A stretch of 64,000 nt of DNA. It comes from Dysgonomonas mossii. GTDB lineage: Bacteria; Bacteroidota; Bacteroidia; Bacteroidales; Dysgonomonadaceae. The notes under the pieces are model-generated. The model saw only the letters and a list, made by a program, of their open reading frames with translations, did not search any database and had not been told where the DNA came from. A program made the position numbers and the translations under genes. Below, in pieces: positions 27,706 to 37,368 of this stretch. The stretch covers positions 245,321-309,320 of the forward strand of contig NZ_SPPK01000005.1 in the NCBI RefSeq assembly GCF_004569505.1, read 5' to 3'. How positions within the stretch are numbered: position 1 is the stretch's first letter; every line of letters starts with the position of its first letter.

Positions 27706-27780
27706 AAACAAATAATTATCATTTTTTCTCCTAGATAAAGAAATTAACGTTCAACTATAGCTTGTTTTGAGCGGATATTA

Positions 27781-28851
27781 ATGTGTTCTAAAATGAATAT
27801 GGAAAAAGATTTAAGATTAAGCTCTATATTAATAAGGTGGTATGATGCAAATAAGAGGGATTTGCCATGGCGTAATACGTCCGATCCGTATGCAATATGG
27901 CTTTCAGAGGTTATCTTGCAGCAGACACGTGTAGATCAAGGTTACTCCTATTATAATAAGTTTATACAAAAATATCCGAAAGTGGGTATGTTGGCAATGG
28001 CTGACGAAGATGAAGTATTGAAGCTTTGGCAGGGGCTTGGTTATTATAGCAGGGCGCGAAACCTTCAGGCGGCAGCGAAATCGATAGAGAAGGATTATAA
28101 TGGTGCTTTCCCCCGCGAACATAAAGATGTGTTGAAGTTGAAGGGGGTAGGCGATTATACTGCGGCAGCTATAGTTTCCATTTCTTATAACCAGCCTTAT
28201 GCAGTGGTAGATGGTAATGTGTATAGAGTGTTGTCACGTATTTTTGCTATTGACGAACCCATCGATAGTGGCAAAGGTAAAAAAGTATTTGCAGAATTGG
28301 CTCAAGAGTTGCTCGATGATGCTAATGCAGGCTTGCATAATCAGGCAATAATGGAATTTGGGGCATTGCAGTGCGTGCCTGTTTCTCCTCGTTGTGATAT
28401 TTGTCCTGCTTCGTCAATATGTTTGGCGTATGCTCAAAACAAAGTAGCACAATATCCTAAAAAGGCGGGTAAGCAAAAAGTGCGAAACCGTTATTTTAAT
28501 TATTTTGATGTCCGACACGGCGAATCTATGTACTTGCGCAAACGAAGCGATAAAGATATCTGGCAAAATTTATACGAATTGCCGCTTGTGGAGACGGAAA
28601 AAGAACTGGCGATTGAGGAATTGCAAAAAGATGAAAAATTTAAAGTGTTGTTTGAGGCTACTTTGAATGTTAAGATTCAATACATCAGGCAAATAAAGCA
28701 TGTTCTGTCGCATCAAATTATTTATGCAATATTTTATAAAGTAGAAGTGTTGGAAATTCGATTGGATAAAGATTATCTCAAGATCGCAGCAGTCGATGTT
28801 GACGATTATCCGGTTTCGCGATTGGTGCATAAATATCTGGAACAGTTATGA
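27781..28851 (+). CDS. mutY: A/G-specific adenine DNA glycosylase
   Basis: 356 residues; starts at 27793 or 27799 are also possible. The helix-hairpin-helix LKGVGDYTAAAI and catalytic region YAVVDGNVYRVLSRIF (Asp) are followed by the 4Fe-4S cluster cysteines in CVPVSPRCDICPASSIC. A C-terminal NUDIX-like 8-oxoG recognition domain starts near 230. It removes A mispaired with 8-oxoguanine. In many Bacteroidota mutY is followed by ssb and gldD; here about 16 kb separate them. Confidence 0.96.
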   Translation: MCSKMNMEKDLRLSSILIRWYDANKRDLPWRNTSDPYAIWLSEVILQQTRVDQGYSYYNKFIQKYPKVGMLAMADEDEVLKLWQGLGYYSRARNLQAAAKSIEKDYNGAFPREHKDVLKLKGVGDYTAAAIVSISYNQPYAVVDGNVYRVLSRIFAIDEPIDSGKGKKVFAELAQELLDDANAGLHNQAIMEFGALQCVPVSPRCDICPASSICLAYAQNKVAQYPKKAGKQKVRNRYFNYFDVRHGESMYLRKRSDKDIWQNLYELPLVETEKELAIEELQKDEKFKVLFEATLNVKIQYIRQIKHVLSHQIIYAIFYKVEVLEIRLDKDYLKIAAVDVDDYPVSRLVHKYLEQL

Positions 28852-28868
28852 CTTATATATTCTAGGGC

Positions 28869-28898
28869 TTGTGTAAGATCGAAAAAAAATTAACTTTG
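28869..28898 (+). promoter_or_regulatory. Promoter of the GT2 gene
   Basis: TTG (28869-28871), a 19-base spacer and TAACTTTG (28891-28898) match the Bacteroidota promoter. The ATG follows 21 bases later, so the leader is very short. Confidence 0.7.
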
Positions 28899-28918
28899 TA
28901 ATCAAATAATAGAGCGAT

Positions 28919-29845
28919 ATGGATAAAATATCATTGATTGTCCCTTGCTACAATGAAGAACAAGCCCTTCCGTATTTGTATAAAGAAGTAGTGAAACTTG
29001 CGGAAGAAATGCCTGATCAGGAATTCGAATTTATTTTTATAAATGATGGCTCAAGGGACAAAACCTTAACAGTAATTAAAGAACTAAGAGAGTCGGACGA
29101 AAGAGTCCATTTTGTGTCTTTTTCCCGCAATTTCGGTAAAGAAGCCGGTATATATGCCGGCTTGCAAGCAGCTACCGGAAATTATGTATCGTTAATTGAT
29201 GCAGACTTACAAGACCCGCCGTCCTTGATAAAGGAGATGTATGAAACCTTGAAAGCAGAAGACTACGACTGTGTGGCTACCCGCCGGGTAGACCGAAAAG
29301 GGGAACCGCCTATCCGTTCGTTTTTTGCCAAGCAGTTTTATAAGCTAATAAATAAAATATCAGATACTGAAGTTGTAGACGGGGCTCGTGATTTTCGTCT
29401 TATGACGCGGCAGATGGTTGATTCTATATTGGAAATGGGCGAATACAACCGTTTTTCGAAAGGTATTTTCGGTTGGGTCGGATTCAAAACAAAATGGATT
29501 GCCTTTGAGAATGTGGAACGTGTGGCCGGAGAAACAAAGTGGTCATTTATCGGATTGTTTTTGTATTCTCTGGAGGGTATAATTGCTTTCTCTACCCGCC
29601 CGTTGATTATTGCATCCGTTTTTGGTATCCTTTTTTGTATAATAGCATTCATTATGATATGCTTTATTATCTTCAAAAAGATATTGTTCGGTGATCCGGT
29701 GCAAGGTTATGCATCTACTTTGTGTATCATTTTCTTTATAGGAGGAATCCAGTTGTTTTGTCTTGGTATTTTGGGGCAATATTTATCAAAAACATATATG
29801 GAAGCAAAAAAACGACCTATTTATATCGTAAGAGAGCGGGCTTAA
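28919..29845 (+). CDS. Family 2 glycosyltransferase (polyprenyl-phosphate sugar transferase type)
   Basis: 308 residues. The GT-A domain (about 1-215) has VPCYNEEQALP, the metal-binding DADLQDPP and ATRRVDRKGEPP. Two C-terminal membrane helices (about 228-255 and 265-290) anchor it. This matches DPM1/GtrB-like enzymes that move a sugar from a nucleotide to undecaprenyl phosphate for envelope glycans or lipid A modification. The GT39-type enzyme at 46178-47668 could use such a lipid-linked sugar, but the link is speculative. Confidence 0.9.
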   Translation: MDKISLIVPCYNEEQALPYLYKEVVKLAEEMPDQEFEFIFINDGSRDKTLTVIKELRESDERVHFVSFSRNFGKEAGIYAGLQAATGNYVSLIDADLQDPPSLIKEMYETLKAEDYDCVATRRVDRKGEPPIRSFFAKQFYKLINKISDTEVVDGARDFRLMTRQMVDSILEMGEYNRFSKGIFGWVGFKTKWIAFENVERVAGETKWSFIGLFLYSLEGIIAFSTRPLIIASVFGILFCIIAFIMICFIIFKKILFGDPVQGYASTLCIIFFIGGIQLFCLGILGQYLSKTYMEAKKRPIYIVRERA

Positions 29846-29900
29846 TTCGCTATTTTGCAATCTATAGTTGCCAAATTTGCATAATTTGGCGTTTTATTTT

Positions 29901-29930
29901 TTGCGTTTCTGAAATAAAAGATTAATTTTG
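29901..29930 (+). promoter_or_regulatory. Promoter of the nuo operon
   Basis: TTG (29901-29903), a 19-base spacer and TAATTTTG (29923-29930) give a near-perfect match. The transcript would begin around 29937, about 110 bases before nuoA. Confidence 0.75.
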
Positions 29931-29933
29931 CGC

Positions 29934-30018
29934 CGATTGTCAGGAGGGCTCTAACCGAGTCTGTGTCTCATGCCTGTAGCAAAACGCTATGAATATTATC
30001 AAAAACTAAAGACAATCG
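29934..30018 (+). promoter_or_regulatory. Structured 5' leader of the nuo operon
   Basis: CGATTGTC (29934-29941) is exactly complementary to GACAATCG (30011-30018), so the ends of the leader can pair and enclose about 70 bases that contain a smaller stem (GGCTC with GAGTC, 29947-29960). No known riboswitch class is recognised. It may be a regulatory RNA element or simply a stabilising structure. Confidence 0.4.
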
Positions 30019-30048
30019 ATAGAAAAGTCTTAATTTTAATATAAAAAT

Positions 30049-30402
30049 ATGAGTTCTTCCGCTCTTTTTTTAGTAGTTTTCTTAACTGGAATCACACTCG
30101 TTTGTGCCGGATTAGGCATGGCCTTACTGTTATCACCAAAATCTTTCAATCCTCAGAAAGGAGAACCATACGAATGTGGTATCCCTACGCATGGAACTTC
30201 CTGGATGCAGTTTAAGGTAGGTTATTACCTGTATGCAATTCTTTACTTAATGTTCGACGTTGAGGCTATATTCCTTTTTCCTTGGGCTACAGTCGTAAGG
30301 CAATTGGGTGTACCCGGTCTGTATTGTATATTGTTTTTCGTAATAATATTGGGTCTGGGCTTAGCTTATGCCTGGAAGAAAGGAGCATTAAAATGGAAAT
30401 AA
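30049..30402 (+). CDS. nuoA: NADH-quinone oxidoreductase subunit A
   Basis: 117 residues with three membrane helices. [13 protein letters not shown] and [19 protein letters not shown] are conserved signatures. It is part of the membrane arm near the quinone site of complex I. The last 10 bases overlap the nuoB start. Confidence 0.95.
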   Translation: MSSSALFLVVFLTGITLVCAGLGMALLLSPKSFNPQKGEPYECGIPTHGTSWMQFKVGYYLYAILYLMFDVEAIFLFPWATVVRQLGVPGLYCILFFVIILGLGLAYAWKKGALKWK

Positions 30403-30977
30403 AGAAAATATATATAAAAGGTATTCCTAACGAGGAGTTTAAGGACAATGAATACCTTGAGGATTATGTCAAAGAGCTCAACGAAGGTGGGGTTCCTGTT
30501 GTAGTAGGTAAGCTTGATGACCTGATCAACTGGGGACGCTCAAATTCAGTGTGGCCATTAGCTTTTGCTACAAGTTGTTGTGGTATTGAGTTTATGGCTT
30601 CGGCAGCAGCTCGTTACGATTTGGCACGCTTTGGGATGGAGGTAACTCGCAACAGTCCGCGTCAGGCCGATACAATGGTGGTGGCCGGTACGATTGTGCA
30701 TAAGATGGCTCCGCTTTTGAAACGTGTATATGATCAGATGGCAGAACCAAAATATGTAGTTGCAATGGGTAGTTGCGCTATTTCGGGAGGTCCATTTGTA
30801 GATTCATACCATGTTGTGAAGGGTATTGATGAAATAATTCCTGTAGATGTATATGTGCCGGGATGCCCTCCGCGTCCGGAAGCTTTATTTTATGGTTTGA
30901 TGCAATTGCAACGTAAGATAAAAGTAGAGCGTTTTATGTTCCGTAAAGGACACAAGAACATCAAACGGGATAAATAA
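30393..30977 (+). CDS. nuoB: NADH-quinone oxidoreductase subunit B
   Basis: 194 residues starting at [16 protein letters not shown]; the upstream extension reads through nuoA in another frame and is rejected. The four cysteines for cluster N2 are visible in [21 protein letters not shown] and [11 protein letters not shown]2 passes electrons to quinone. Confidence 0.96.
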   Translation: MEIKKIYIKGIPNEEFKDNEYLEDYVKELNEGGVPVVVGKLDDLINWGRSNSVWPLAFATSCCGIEFMASAAARYDLARFGMEVTRNSPRQADTMVVAGTIVHKMAPLLKRVYDQMAEPKYVVAMGSCAISGGPFVDSYHVVKGIDEIIPVDVYVPGCPPRPEALFYGLMQLQRKIKVERFMFRKGHKNIKRDK

Positions 30978-31036
30978 GAATAATATAGAACTGAGATCCC
31001 TTACTTTTCCCCAAAAGACTAAGAAACAAAGAGACA

Positions 31037-32668
31037 ATGGAAAATATCAAGAAGGTAATACTCGAAGCTGTACCTGAAGCGGTTATTGAAGATAAAACAC
31101 CTTTAACTGTAACTGTAGAACCTAACAAACTACGTCATTTAGTAAAAGCACTTCGCAACTATGCTGAAATGCCTTTCGATTACTTGGCAATGTTAACAGG
31201 GACTGATGAAGGAGAGATGCTGATGGTAACTTATTTGCTGTGTCCTTCAACAGATTTGTCGAAAGAAATAGCAGTAAAAACAGGAACAGCAGATCGCGTA
31301 AATCCATTATTGTATACAGTTACCGATATCTGGGAAACTGCACACTATAATGAGCGTGAAGTTTTTGCCATGCTGGGTATTCGCTTTATCAACAACCCTG
31401 ATATGCGCCGTTTCTTTCTCAACTCAGACTGGGTTGGTTTTCCATTGAGGAAAGACTATGATGCGAGTCCTGTAAAGAATCCCGTATCGATAGAAAGTAA
31501 GGATATTATAGATACTGCTCCACGTATTGTAGAAACACCTGACGGAAAACTAAAAGAGGAGCGGGTAGATATTTTCGAAAAAGACGATTATATAATAAAT
31601 ATAGGACCACAGCACCCATCCACACACGGAGTAATGCATTTTCGTGTAGCATTGGAAGGTGAGATCGTTAAGAAGATCGATGTGCATAGTGGTTACATTC
31701 ATCGCGGAATAGAGAAGCTGAGTGAGAAACTCACTTACCCGCAAATACTACACTTTACAGACCGCCTTGATTATCTTTCTGCCAACATAAACCGTCATGG
31801 ATTGTGTATGTGTGTAGAAAAGGCTGCTCAGATAGAAGTTCCCGAAAGAGCTCAATATATACGTACTATCATGGATGAGTTGAATCGTATTGATTCTCAC
31901 TTGGTTGCATGGGGTACGATGTGTATGGACTTAGGTTCTACCACAGCCTTTATATACGGTATGCGCGAAAGGGAAGATATCCTTAAGATATTTGAGAAAA
32001 ACACAGGAGGTCGTCTGATTATTAACTACAATGTCCTTGGTGGAGTGATGTTTGATATACAACCTGATTTCCAGTCGGATGTAAAAGCATTTATACCAGT
32101 AATGCGTAAGGCTTTGGTTGAATATGATAAACTATTCACCGGAAACGTGATCGCAGTAGGCCGTATGAAAGGATTGGGACTTCTGTCGAAAGAAGAGGCC
32201 ATTTCGTATGCTGTTACAGGACCTGCAGGACGTGCATCGGGATTCTCTTGCGATATACGTAAGCATATACCTTATGCGTTGTACGATAAGGTTGAATTTA
32301 ATGAAGTTATCCGCGAAAATGGAGACTCTTTCGACCGATATTTGAATCGCCTTGACGAAATAGAAGAATCTTTAAAAATCATAGAACAACTAATCGATAA
32401 TATACCTGACGGAGACTATCTGGCAAAAACAAAAGCGATAATAAAACTACCTGAAGGTGAGTATTATCAGCGAGTAGAAGCCGGACGTGGAGAGTTTGGT
32501 GTATATATAGAAAGCCGTGGAGATAAAACTCCTTATCGTCTCAAGTTCCGTTCCCCTTCTATGGCTGCTGTTTCGGCTATGCCATTGATATGTGCGGATG
32601 AGAAGATATCAGACTTTATCGGTATCGGTGGATCTATGGACTATGTGATTCCGGATATTGACCGTTGA
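31037..32668 (+). CDS. nuoCD: NADH-quinone oxidoreductase fused subunits C and D
   Basis: 543 residues. A NuoC-type 30-kDa domain (about 1-150; WETAHYNEREVFAMLGIRFI) is joined to a NuoD-type 49-kDa domain (about 180-543; INIGPQHPSTHGVMHF, SGYIHRGIEKLSE, CDIRKHIPYALYD). The NuoD part forms the quinone-binding pocket with NuoB. C-D fusion is known in several bacteria and is seen here as one uninterrupted frame. Confidence 0.96.
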   Translation: MENIKKVILEAVPEAVIEDKTPLTVTVEPNKLRHLVKALRNYAEMPFDYLAMLTGTDEGEMLMVTYLLCPSTDLSKEIAVKTGTADRVNPLLYTVTDIWETAHYNEREVFAMLGIRFINNPDMRRFFLNSDWVGFPLRKDYDASPVKNPVSIESKDIIDTAPRIVETPDGKLKEERVDIFEKDDYIINIGPQHPSTHGVMHFRVALEGEIVKKIDVHSGYIHRGIEKLSEKLTYPQILHFTDRLDYLSANINRHGLCMCVEKAAQIEVPERAQYIRTIMDELNRIDSHLVAWGTMCMDLGSTTAFIYGMREREDILKIFEKNTGGRLIINYNVLGGVMFDIQPDFQSDVKAFIPVMRKALVEYDKLFTGNVIAVGRMKGLGLLSKEEAISYAVTGPAGRASGFSCDIRKHIPYALYDKVEFNEVIRENGDSFDRYLNRLDEIEESLKIIEQLIDNIPDGDYLAKTKAIIKLPEGEYYQRVEAGRGEFGVYIESRGDKTPYRLKFRSPSMAAVSAMPLICADEKISDFIGIGGSMDYVIPDIDR

Positions 32669-32779
32669 TCAAGAGCGTTTTAGGGTAGCGATAGAATAAG
32701 CACGGTTTATACTGCTTTTGCCAGGTCACACCCGACGACTAATTAATTGAATATTTATTTCATCAATATAAGAAGATAT

Positions 32780-33886
32780 ATGTTGTTATTTGATTCTCAA
32801 GTAGTAGAAGTATCATATTGGCTTAGCCAGTTCGATGTATTTCTGACTAAGAATTTACCTACATGGGCGGTCTTGGCTATAGAGTTTGTATTGGTTGCTG
32901 TCGCATTGCTGACTTTATACGCAGTATTAGCCTTGATCCTGATATATGTAGAACGTAAAATCACAGCTTTCTTTCAGGCTCGTTTGGGTCCTAATCGTGT
33001 CGGTAAATATGGATTAGTTCAGAGTGTTGCCGATATGGTCAAAATCCTTATCAAGGAAATTATCCATGTAAGACAGTCGGACAGATTCCTGTTTTTTACA
33101 GCACCTTTCTTCATGATCATAGCATCTATGCTTACATTCGGAGCATTGCCTTTCGGTAAAGGATTACAAGCTGTAGATTTTAATATTGGAGTGTTTTATG
33201 TTGTGGCTGTATCTTCACTTGGTATTATTGGGGTTTTGCTGGCCGGATGGTCTAGTAACAACAAGTACTCGATGATCGGTGCTATGCGAAGCGGTGCGCA
33301 ATTTATAAGTTATGAATTGTCGGCAGGTTTTGCTTTGATGACCATGGTAGTGTTGTCGGGAACAATGAGCTTTTCTAAAATAATAGAAGGACAAACATAT
33401 CTTCATCAATGGAATATAATTGCAGGGCACGTTCCGGCACTTATAGCATTCATCATCTATCTGATTTCGGGACATGCTGAAACAAACCGTGGACCATTCG
33501 ACTTGCCCGAAGCAGAATCGGAATTGACAGCCGGATATCACACCGAATATTCGGGACTACAGTTTGGTTTCTTCTATTTGGCAGAATATCTGAATATGTT
33601 TATCGTAGCCGGTATTGCCACTACTGTATTTTTTGGCGGATGGATGCCTATTCAGATCCAAGGATGGGATGCCTTCAATGAGGTTATGAATTACATACCA
33701 TCATTCTTGTGGTTCTTCGGAAAAGCCGGATTTCTTATCTTCCTTAGTTTGTGGGTAAGATGGACATTCCCTCGTTTGCGTATCGACCAGTTGTTGAATC
33801 TGGAATGGAAATATTTGCTACCTATCAATCTCTTCAATATTTTATTGATGGTAGTTCTTGTCGTATTTGGTTTGACTCTGAAATAA
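32780..33886 (+). CDS. nuoH: NADH-quinone oxidoreductase subunit H
   Basis: 368 residues from the ATG at 32780; an in-frame TTG 33 bases upstream is less likely. Eight-helix membrane protein with [41 protein letters not shown] and a C-terminal [14 protein letters not shown], the classic NuoH motifs around the quinone entry site. A 111-base gap with no clear gene separates it from nuoCD. Confidence 0.96.
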   Translation: MLLFDSQVVEVSYWLSQFDVFLTKNLPTWAVLAIEFVLVAVALLTLYAVLALILIYVERKITAFFQARLGPNRVGKYGLVQSVADMVKILIKEIIHVRQSDRFLFFTAPFFMIIASMLTFGALPFGKGLQAVDFNIGVFYVVAVSSLGIIGVLLAGWSSNNKYSMIGAMRSGAQFISYELSAGFALMTMVVLSGTMSFSKIIEGQTYLHQWNIIAGHVPALIAFIIYLISGHAETNRGPFDLPEAESELTAGYHTEYSGLQFGFFYLAEYLNMFIVAGIATTVFFGGWMPIQIQGWDAFNEVMNYIPSFLWFFGKAGFLIFLSLWVRWTFPRLRIDQLLNLEWKYLLPINLFNILLMVVLVVFGLTLK

Positions 33887-33905
33887 TAAATTATAGTATA
33901 AGAAA

Positions 33906-34493
33906 ATGAGTTCAGTTTCAGAATATTTTTCAGGATTATTTGGAGGTATTAAATCTCTTCTCACAGGGATGAGAATTACATGGGGCGAGCTGTGGACTAA
34001 GAAGATCACAGAGCAGTACCCTGAGAATAGGGCAACCCTTGTTATTCCCGATCGCTTTCGTGGAGAGTTGACTATGCCTCACGATGAAAACAATGAGCAT
34101 GCTTGTACTGCTTGTGGTATTTGCCAGATGAATTGTCCCAATGGAACACTACAGGTAATATCGAGATCGATAGAAACAGAGGATGGCAAGAAAAAGAAAG
34201 TTCTTGACAAGTATATATACGACCTGGGATTATGTACATTTTGTAACCTGTGTGTGATTACTTGTCCGTCTGATGCTATCAAGTTTGCGAATACGTTCGA
34301 AAACTCACTGTTTACACGTAGCAAGCTGATAGAACAATTGAATAGGGATGGATCTAAACTTCGTGAAAAGAAGAAAGAACCAAAACCGGTAGTGGATAAG
34401 CCTGTGGCTAAAGCGGAAGTTGCTGTTGACAGTGCTGCTCCTGCTCCTGCACCATCAGCACCTGTTCAAGAGGTAAAAGAAGACAAAGAATAA
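33906..34493 (+). CDS. nuoI: NADH-quinone oxidoreductase subunit I
   Basis: 195 residues. Two 4Fe-4S binding motifs, CTACGICQMNCP (about 72-83) and CTFCNLCVITCP (about 114-125), relay electrons to NuoB. The C-terminal tail from about 155 is low complexity and rich in Ala, Pro and Lys, longer than typical NuoI; its role is unknown. Confidence 0.95.
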   Translation: MSSVSEYFSGLFGGIKSLLTGMRITWGELWTKKITEQYPENRATLVIPDRFRGELTMPHDENNEHACTACGICQMNCPNGTLQVISRSIETEDGKKKKVLDKYIYDLGLCTFCNLCVITCPSDAIKFANTFENSLFTRSKLIEQLNRDGSKLREKKKEPKPVVDKPVAKAEVAVDSAAPAPAPSAPVQEVKEDKE

Positions 34494-34517
34494 ACAATAT
34501 ACGATAATCAATAGATT

Positions 34518-35021
34518 ATGGCAGAACAAATTATATTTTACATTTTAGCAACAATCATTGTGTTTTCTACTATTATGGCAGTAACAACACAAAAGATTAT
34601 TCGCTCGGCTACATTCCTGTTGTTTGTACTTCTTGGTACTGCAGGCTTGTACTTATTGTTGGATTATCATTTTCTGATGGCTGTGCAGATTGCTGTATAT
34701 GGCGGAGGGGTGATGGTACTATTTATATTCGCTATTTTGCTGACTCACGAGCCGGGAGTAGATGTTAAGTTCGAGAAGCCGGGCAGGATATTTATTTCTG
34801 CTTTAGCTGCGTTGGCAGGTTTGGCTATTTGCGGACACATTATATTTTACAATGTCAACAAGTTTTATACCTACATCACGCAGAAAGAATTGAACATGCA
34901 GGATATAGGTATGGGAATGATGGGAACAGACAAATATCAATATCTGCTACCATTTGAAGCAATAAGTATATTGCTCCTTGCTTGTATCATTGGAGGAATC
35001 ATGATTGCTAGAAAAAGATAA
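34518..35021 (+). CDS. nuoJ: NADH-quinone oxidoreductase subunit J
   Basis: 167 residues, five membrane helices. MAVQIAVYGGGVMVLFIFAILLT is the conserved NuoJ segment. It belongs to the membrane arm of complex I between NuoA/H and NuoK. Confidence 0.93.
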   Translation: MAEQIIFYILATIIVFSTIMAVTTQKIIRSATFLLFVLLGTAGLYLLLDYHFLMAVQIAVYGGGVMVLFIFAILLTHEPGVDVKFEKPGRIFISALAALAGLAICGHIIFYNVNKFYTYITQKELNMQDIGMGMMGTDKYQYLLPFEAISILLLACIIGGIMIARKR

Positions 35022-35041
35022 GAAAAAGAAAGATATAAGTT

Positions 35042-35386
35042 ATGGGTGAGTTTATAACAAATTTTCTGTCCGGGCCTGTGCCAATCGAAGCATATCTGGT
35101 TGTGAGCACCATCATGTTTTTTGCAGGAGTATATGGTTTCCTGTCTCGTAAAAATATGTTGATGGTACTGATATCCGTTGAGTTGATGCTGAATGCTACC
35201 GATCTAAACTTTGTGGTGTTTAACCGCTATTTATATCCGGGACAGCTTGAGGGATTCTTCTTCACATTGTTTGCAATAGGTATTGCTGCGGCAGAAACAG
35301 CTATTGCTATAGCTATTATCATCAATATATACCGTAATGTGAAAAGTATATATGTGGATGAGAATATAACTAAAATGAAAAACTAA
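35042..35386 (+). CDS. nuoK: NADH-quinone oxidoreductase subunit K
   Basis: 114 residues, three membrane helices. The buried glutamates of NuoK are seen in ISVELMLNATDLNFV and IAAAETAIAIAI, which take part in proton transfer. It starts 20 bases after nuoJ. Confidence 0.94.
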   Translation: MGEFITNFLSGPVPIEAYLVVSTIMFFAGVYGFLSRKNMLMVLISVELMLNATDLNFVVFNRYLYPGQLEGFFFTLFAIGIAAAETAIAIAIIINIYRNVKSIYVDENITKMKN

Positions 35387-35407
35387 GCAGGGAAATAGTA
35401 ATAAAAT

Positions 35408-37345
35408 ATGGAACATTTTGATTTTACATATTCGATACTGATAGTTGCTTTGCCGGCTATTATGTTTCTTATACTCGGACTGGGTGGAAAATATATGAAA
35501 CCTGTTGTTGCCGGAATACTGGGGACAACTTCTCTGAGTGTAATGACAATACTATCCTACTTGACGGCATATCAATATTTCTTTGTTGTGGGTAAGGTAG
35601 ACGGAGCCTATCAGGCGATTCATACAGCGGTGAGATGGCTTACATTTACCGACAAACTGCATATTGATTTGGGTGTTTATCTTGACCCTATTTCGGTAAT
35701 GATGCTTGTTGTAATCACTACAGTATCATTGATGGTGCATGTATACAGTTTAGGTTATATGAAAGGAGAAAAAGGCTTTCAGCGTTATTATGCCTTCCTT
35801 TCACTGTTTAGTTTTGCCATGTTAGGATTGGTTGTTGCAACCAATATTTTCCAAATGTATATTTTCTGGGAGCTTGTGGGGGTATCATCCTTCTTGCTTA
35901 TCAGTTTCTATTATATCAAACCGTCTGCAGTAGCAGCATCGAAGAAGGCATTCATTGTGACTCGTTTTGCCGACTTCTTTTTTCTTGTAGGAATTTTATT
36001 GCTATCATATTTCTCAGGCTCATTCGATTTTACAGATATAACAGCTCAGGGTGCACCGTTTATTGCTACCATGCAAGGTTCATCATTCTTAGGCTTGTCG
36101 ATTATATCGTGGGCGATGCTACTGATATTTATGGGTGGAGCCGGAAAATCAGCAATGATGCCATTCCACATTTGGTTGCCGGATGCCATGGAAGGTCCTA
36201 CGCCTGCTTCGGCGTTGATCCACGCCGCAACGATGGTTGTAGCCGGCGTGTTCCTTGTTGCACGTTTATTCCCTGTGTATGCGTTCGGAGCACCTGATAT
36301 ATTGCATTTTATTGGTTATGTAGGTGCGATAACCGCATTGTTTGCCGCTATTGTAGCTTGTACTCAGACCGATATAAAACGTGTATTGGCATTCTCTACT
36401 ATATCTCAAATCGCATTTATGTTAACCTCTCTTGGAGTTTCCGAATATGGAGGACACGAAGGTTTAGGATATATGGCCGGTATGTTCCATTTGTTTACTC
36501 ATGCATTCTTCAAAGCATTATTGTTCTTGTGTGCGGGTGCTATTATACATGCAGTTCATAGCAACGAGATGGACGACATGGGAGGATTGTGGAAAAAATT
36601 ACCAATTACAGGTATTGCCTTTGCTGTAGCTTTATTTGCGATAGCAGGTATTCCGTTCTTCTCCGGATTTTATAGTAAAGATGAAATATTAGCTGCGGCA
36701 TACGAACACAATAAGGTTATATACTTTATACTATCTTTCGCTGCCGGTCTTACAGCATTCTATATGACTCGCTTGTTCCTTCGTATATTCTTCTACGAAA
36801 AGAAACACTATCATCACGAACCGCATGAGGCTGGTCCTGCAATGGCTATCCCGTTGATCATACTAGCTATATTTGCGTTCGGAGCCGGATATGTACCTTT
36901 CAGCCATTTTGTGACTTCAGACAGAATGCCATACGATGCGCATATTAATATGCAGGTGGCTATAACAAGTGTTGTGATCTCACTGATAGGAATGGGCATA
37001 GCATTTAAACTATACTATAAGAAAAATGAAATACCGGATAAGATTGCAACAAGTATCAGTACGTTGTATACATGGGCTTTGCATAAGTTCTATTTCGACG
37101 AACTGTGGTTGTTTGTAACCCGTAGCATTATATTCAAGCGTATATCTAAGCCTATTGCATGGTTTGACCGTAATGTTGTAGATGCTTTTATGGACTCTTT
37201 GGCATATGTGACTCAGGCTGCTGCCCGTTCTATCAAAGGACTACAATCGGGCTATATTCAGCAGTACGCATTGGCATACTTGTTGGGAGCATTGATTTTG
37301 GTTGTGGGTTTTGCCGGATGGCTGATATGTTTTATTTGTAAGTAA
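35408..37345 (+). CDS. nuoL: NADH-quinone oxidoreductase subunit L
   Basis: 645 residues, antiporter-like proton-pumping subunit. FWELVGVSSFLLISFYY (the Glu of helix 5), GGAGKSAMMPFHIWLPDAMEGPTPASALIHAATMV and FSTISQIAFM are hallmarks. The C-terminal part forms the long lateral helix. It ends 23 bases before nuoM. Confidence 0.96.
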   Translation: MEHFDFTYSILIVALPAIMFLILGLGGKYMKPVVAGILGTTSLSVMTILSYLTAYQYFFVVGKVDGAYQAIHTAVRWLTFTDKLHIDLGVYLDPISVMMLVVITTVSLMVHVYSLGYMKGEKGFQRYYAFLSLFSFAMLGLVVATNIFQMYIFWELVGVSSFLLISFYYIKPSAVAASKKAFIVTRFADFFFLVGILLLSYFSGSFDFTDITAQGAPFIATMQGSSFLGLSIISWAMLLIFMGGAGKSAMMPFHIWLPDAMEGPTPASALIHAATMVVAGVFLVARLFPVYAFGAPDILHFIGYVGAITALFAAIVACTQTDIKRVLAFSTISQIAFMLTSLGVSEYGGHEGLGYMAGMFHLFTHAFFKALLFLCAGAIIHAVHSNEMDDMGGLWKKLPITGIAFAVALFAIAGIPFFSGFYSKDEILAAAYEHNKVIYFILSFAAGLTAFYMTRLFLRIFFYEKKHYHHEPHEAGPAMAIPLIILAIFAFGAGYVPFSHFVTSDRMPYDAHINMQVAITSVVISLIGMGIAFKLYYKKNEIPDKIATSISTLYTWALHKFYFDELWLFVTRSIIFKRISKPIAWFDRNVVDAFMDSLAYVTQAAARSIKGLQSGYIQQYALAYLLGALILVVGFAGWLICFICK

Positions 37346-37368
37346 GATATAGATTAAAATATAAAACA

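Noticed and set aside
30282..30392. Longer NuoB start
   Set aside because: The extension overlaps nuoA in another frame and is not typical of NuoB; ATG at 30393 fits the family.
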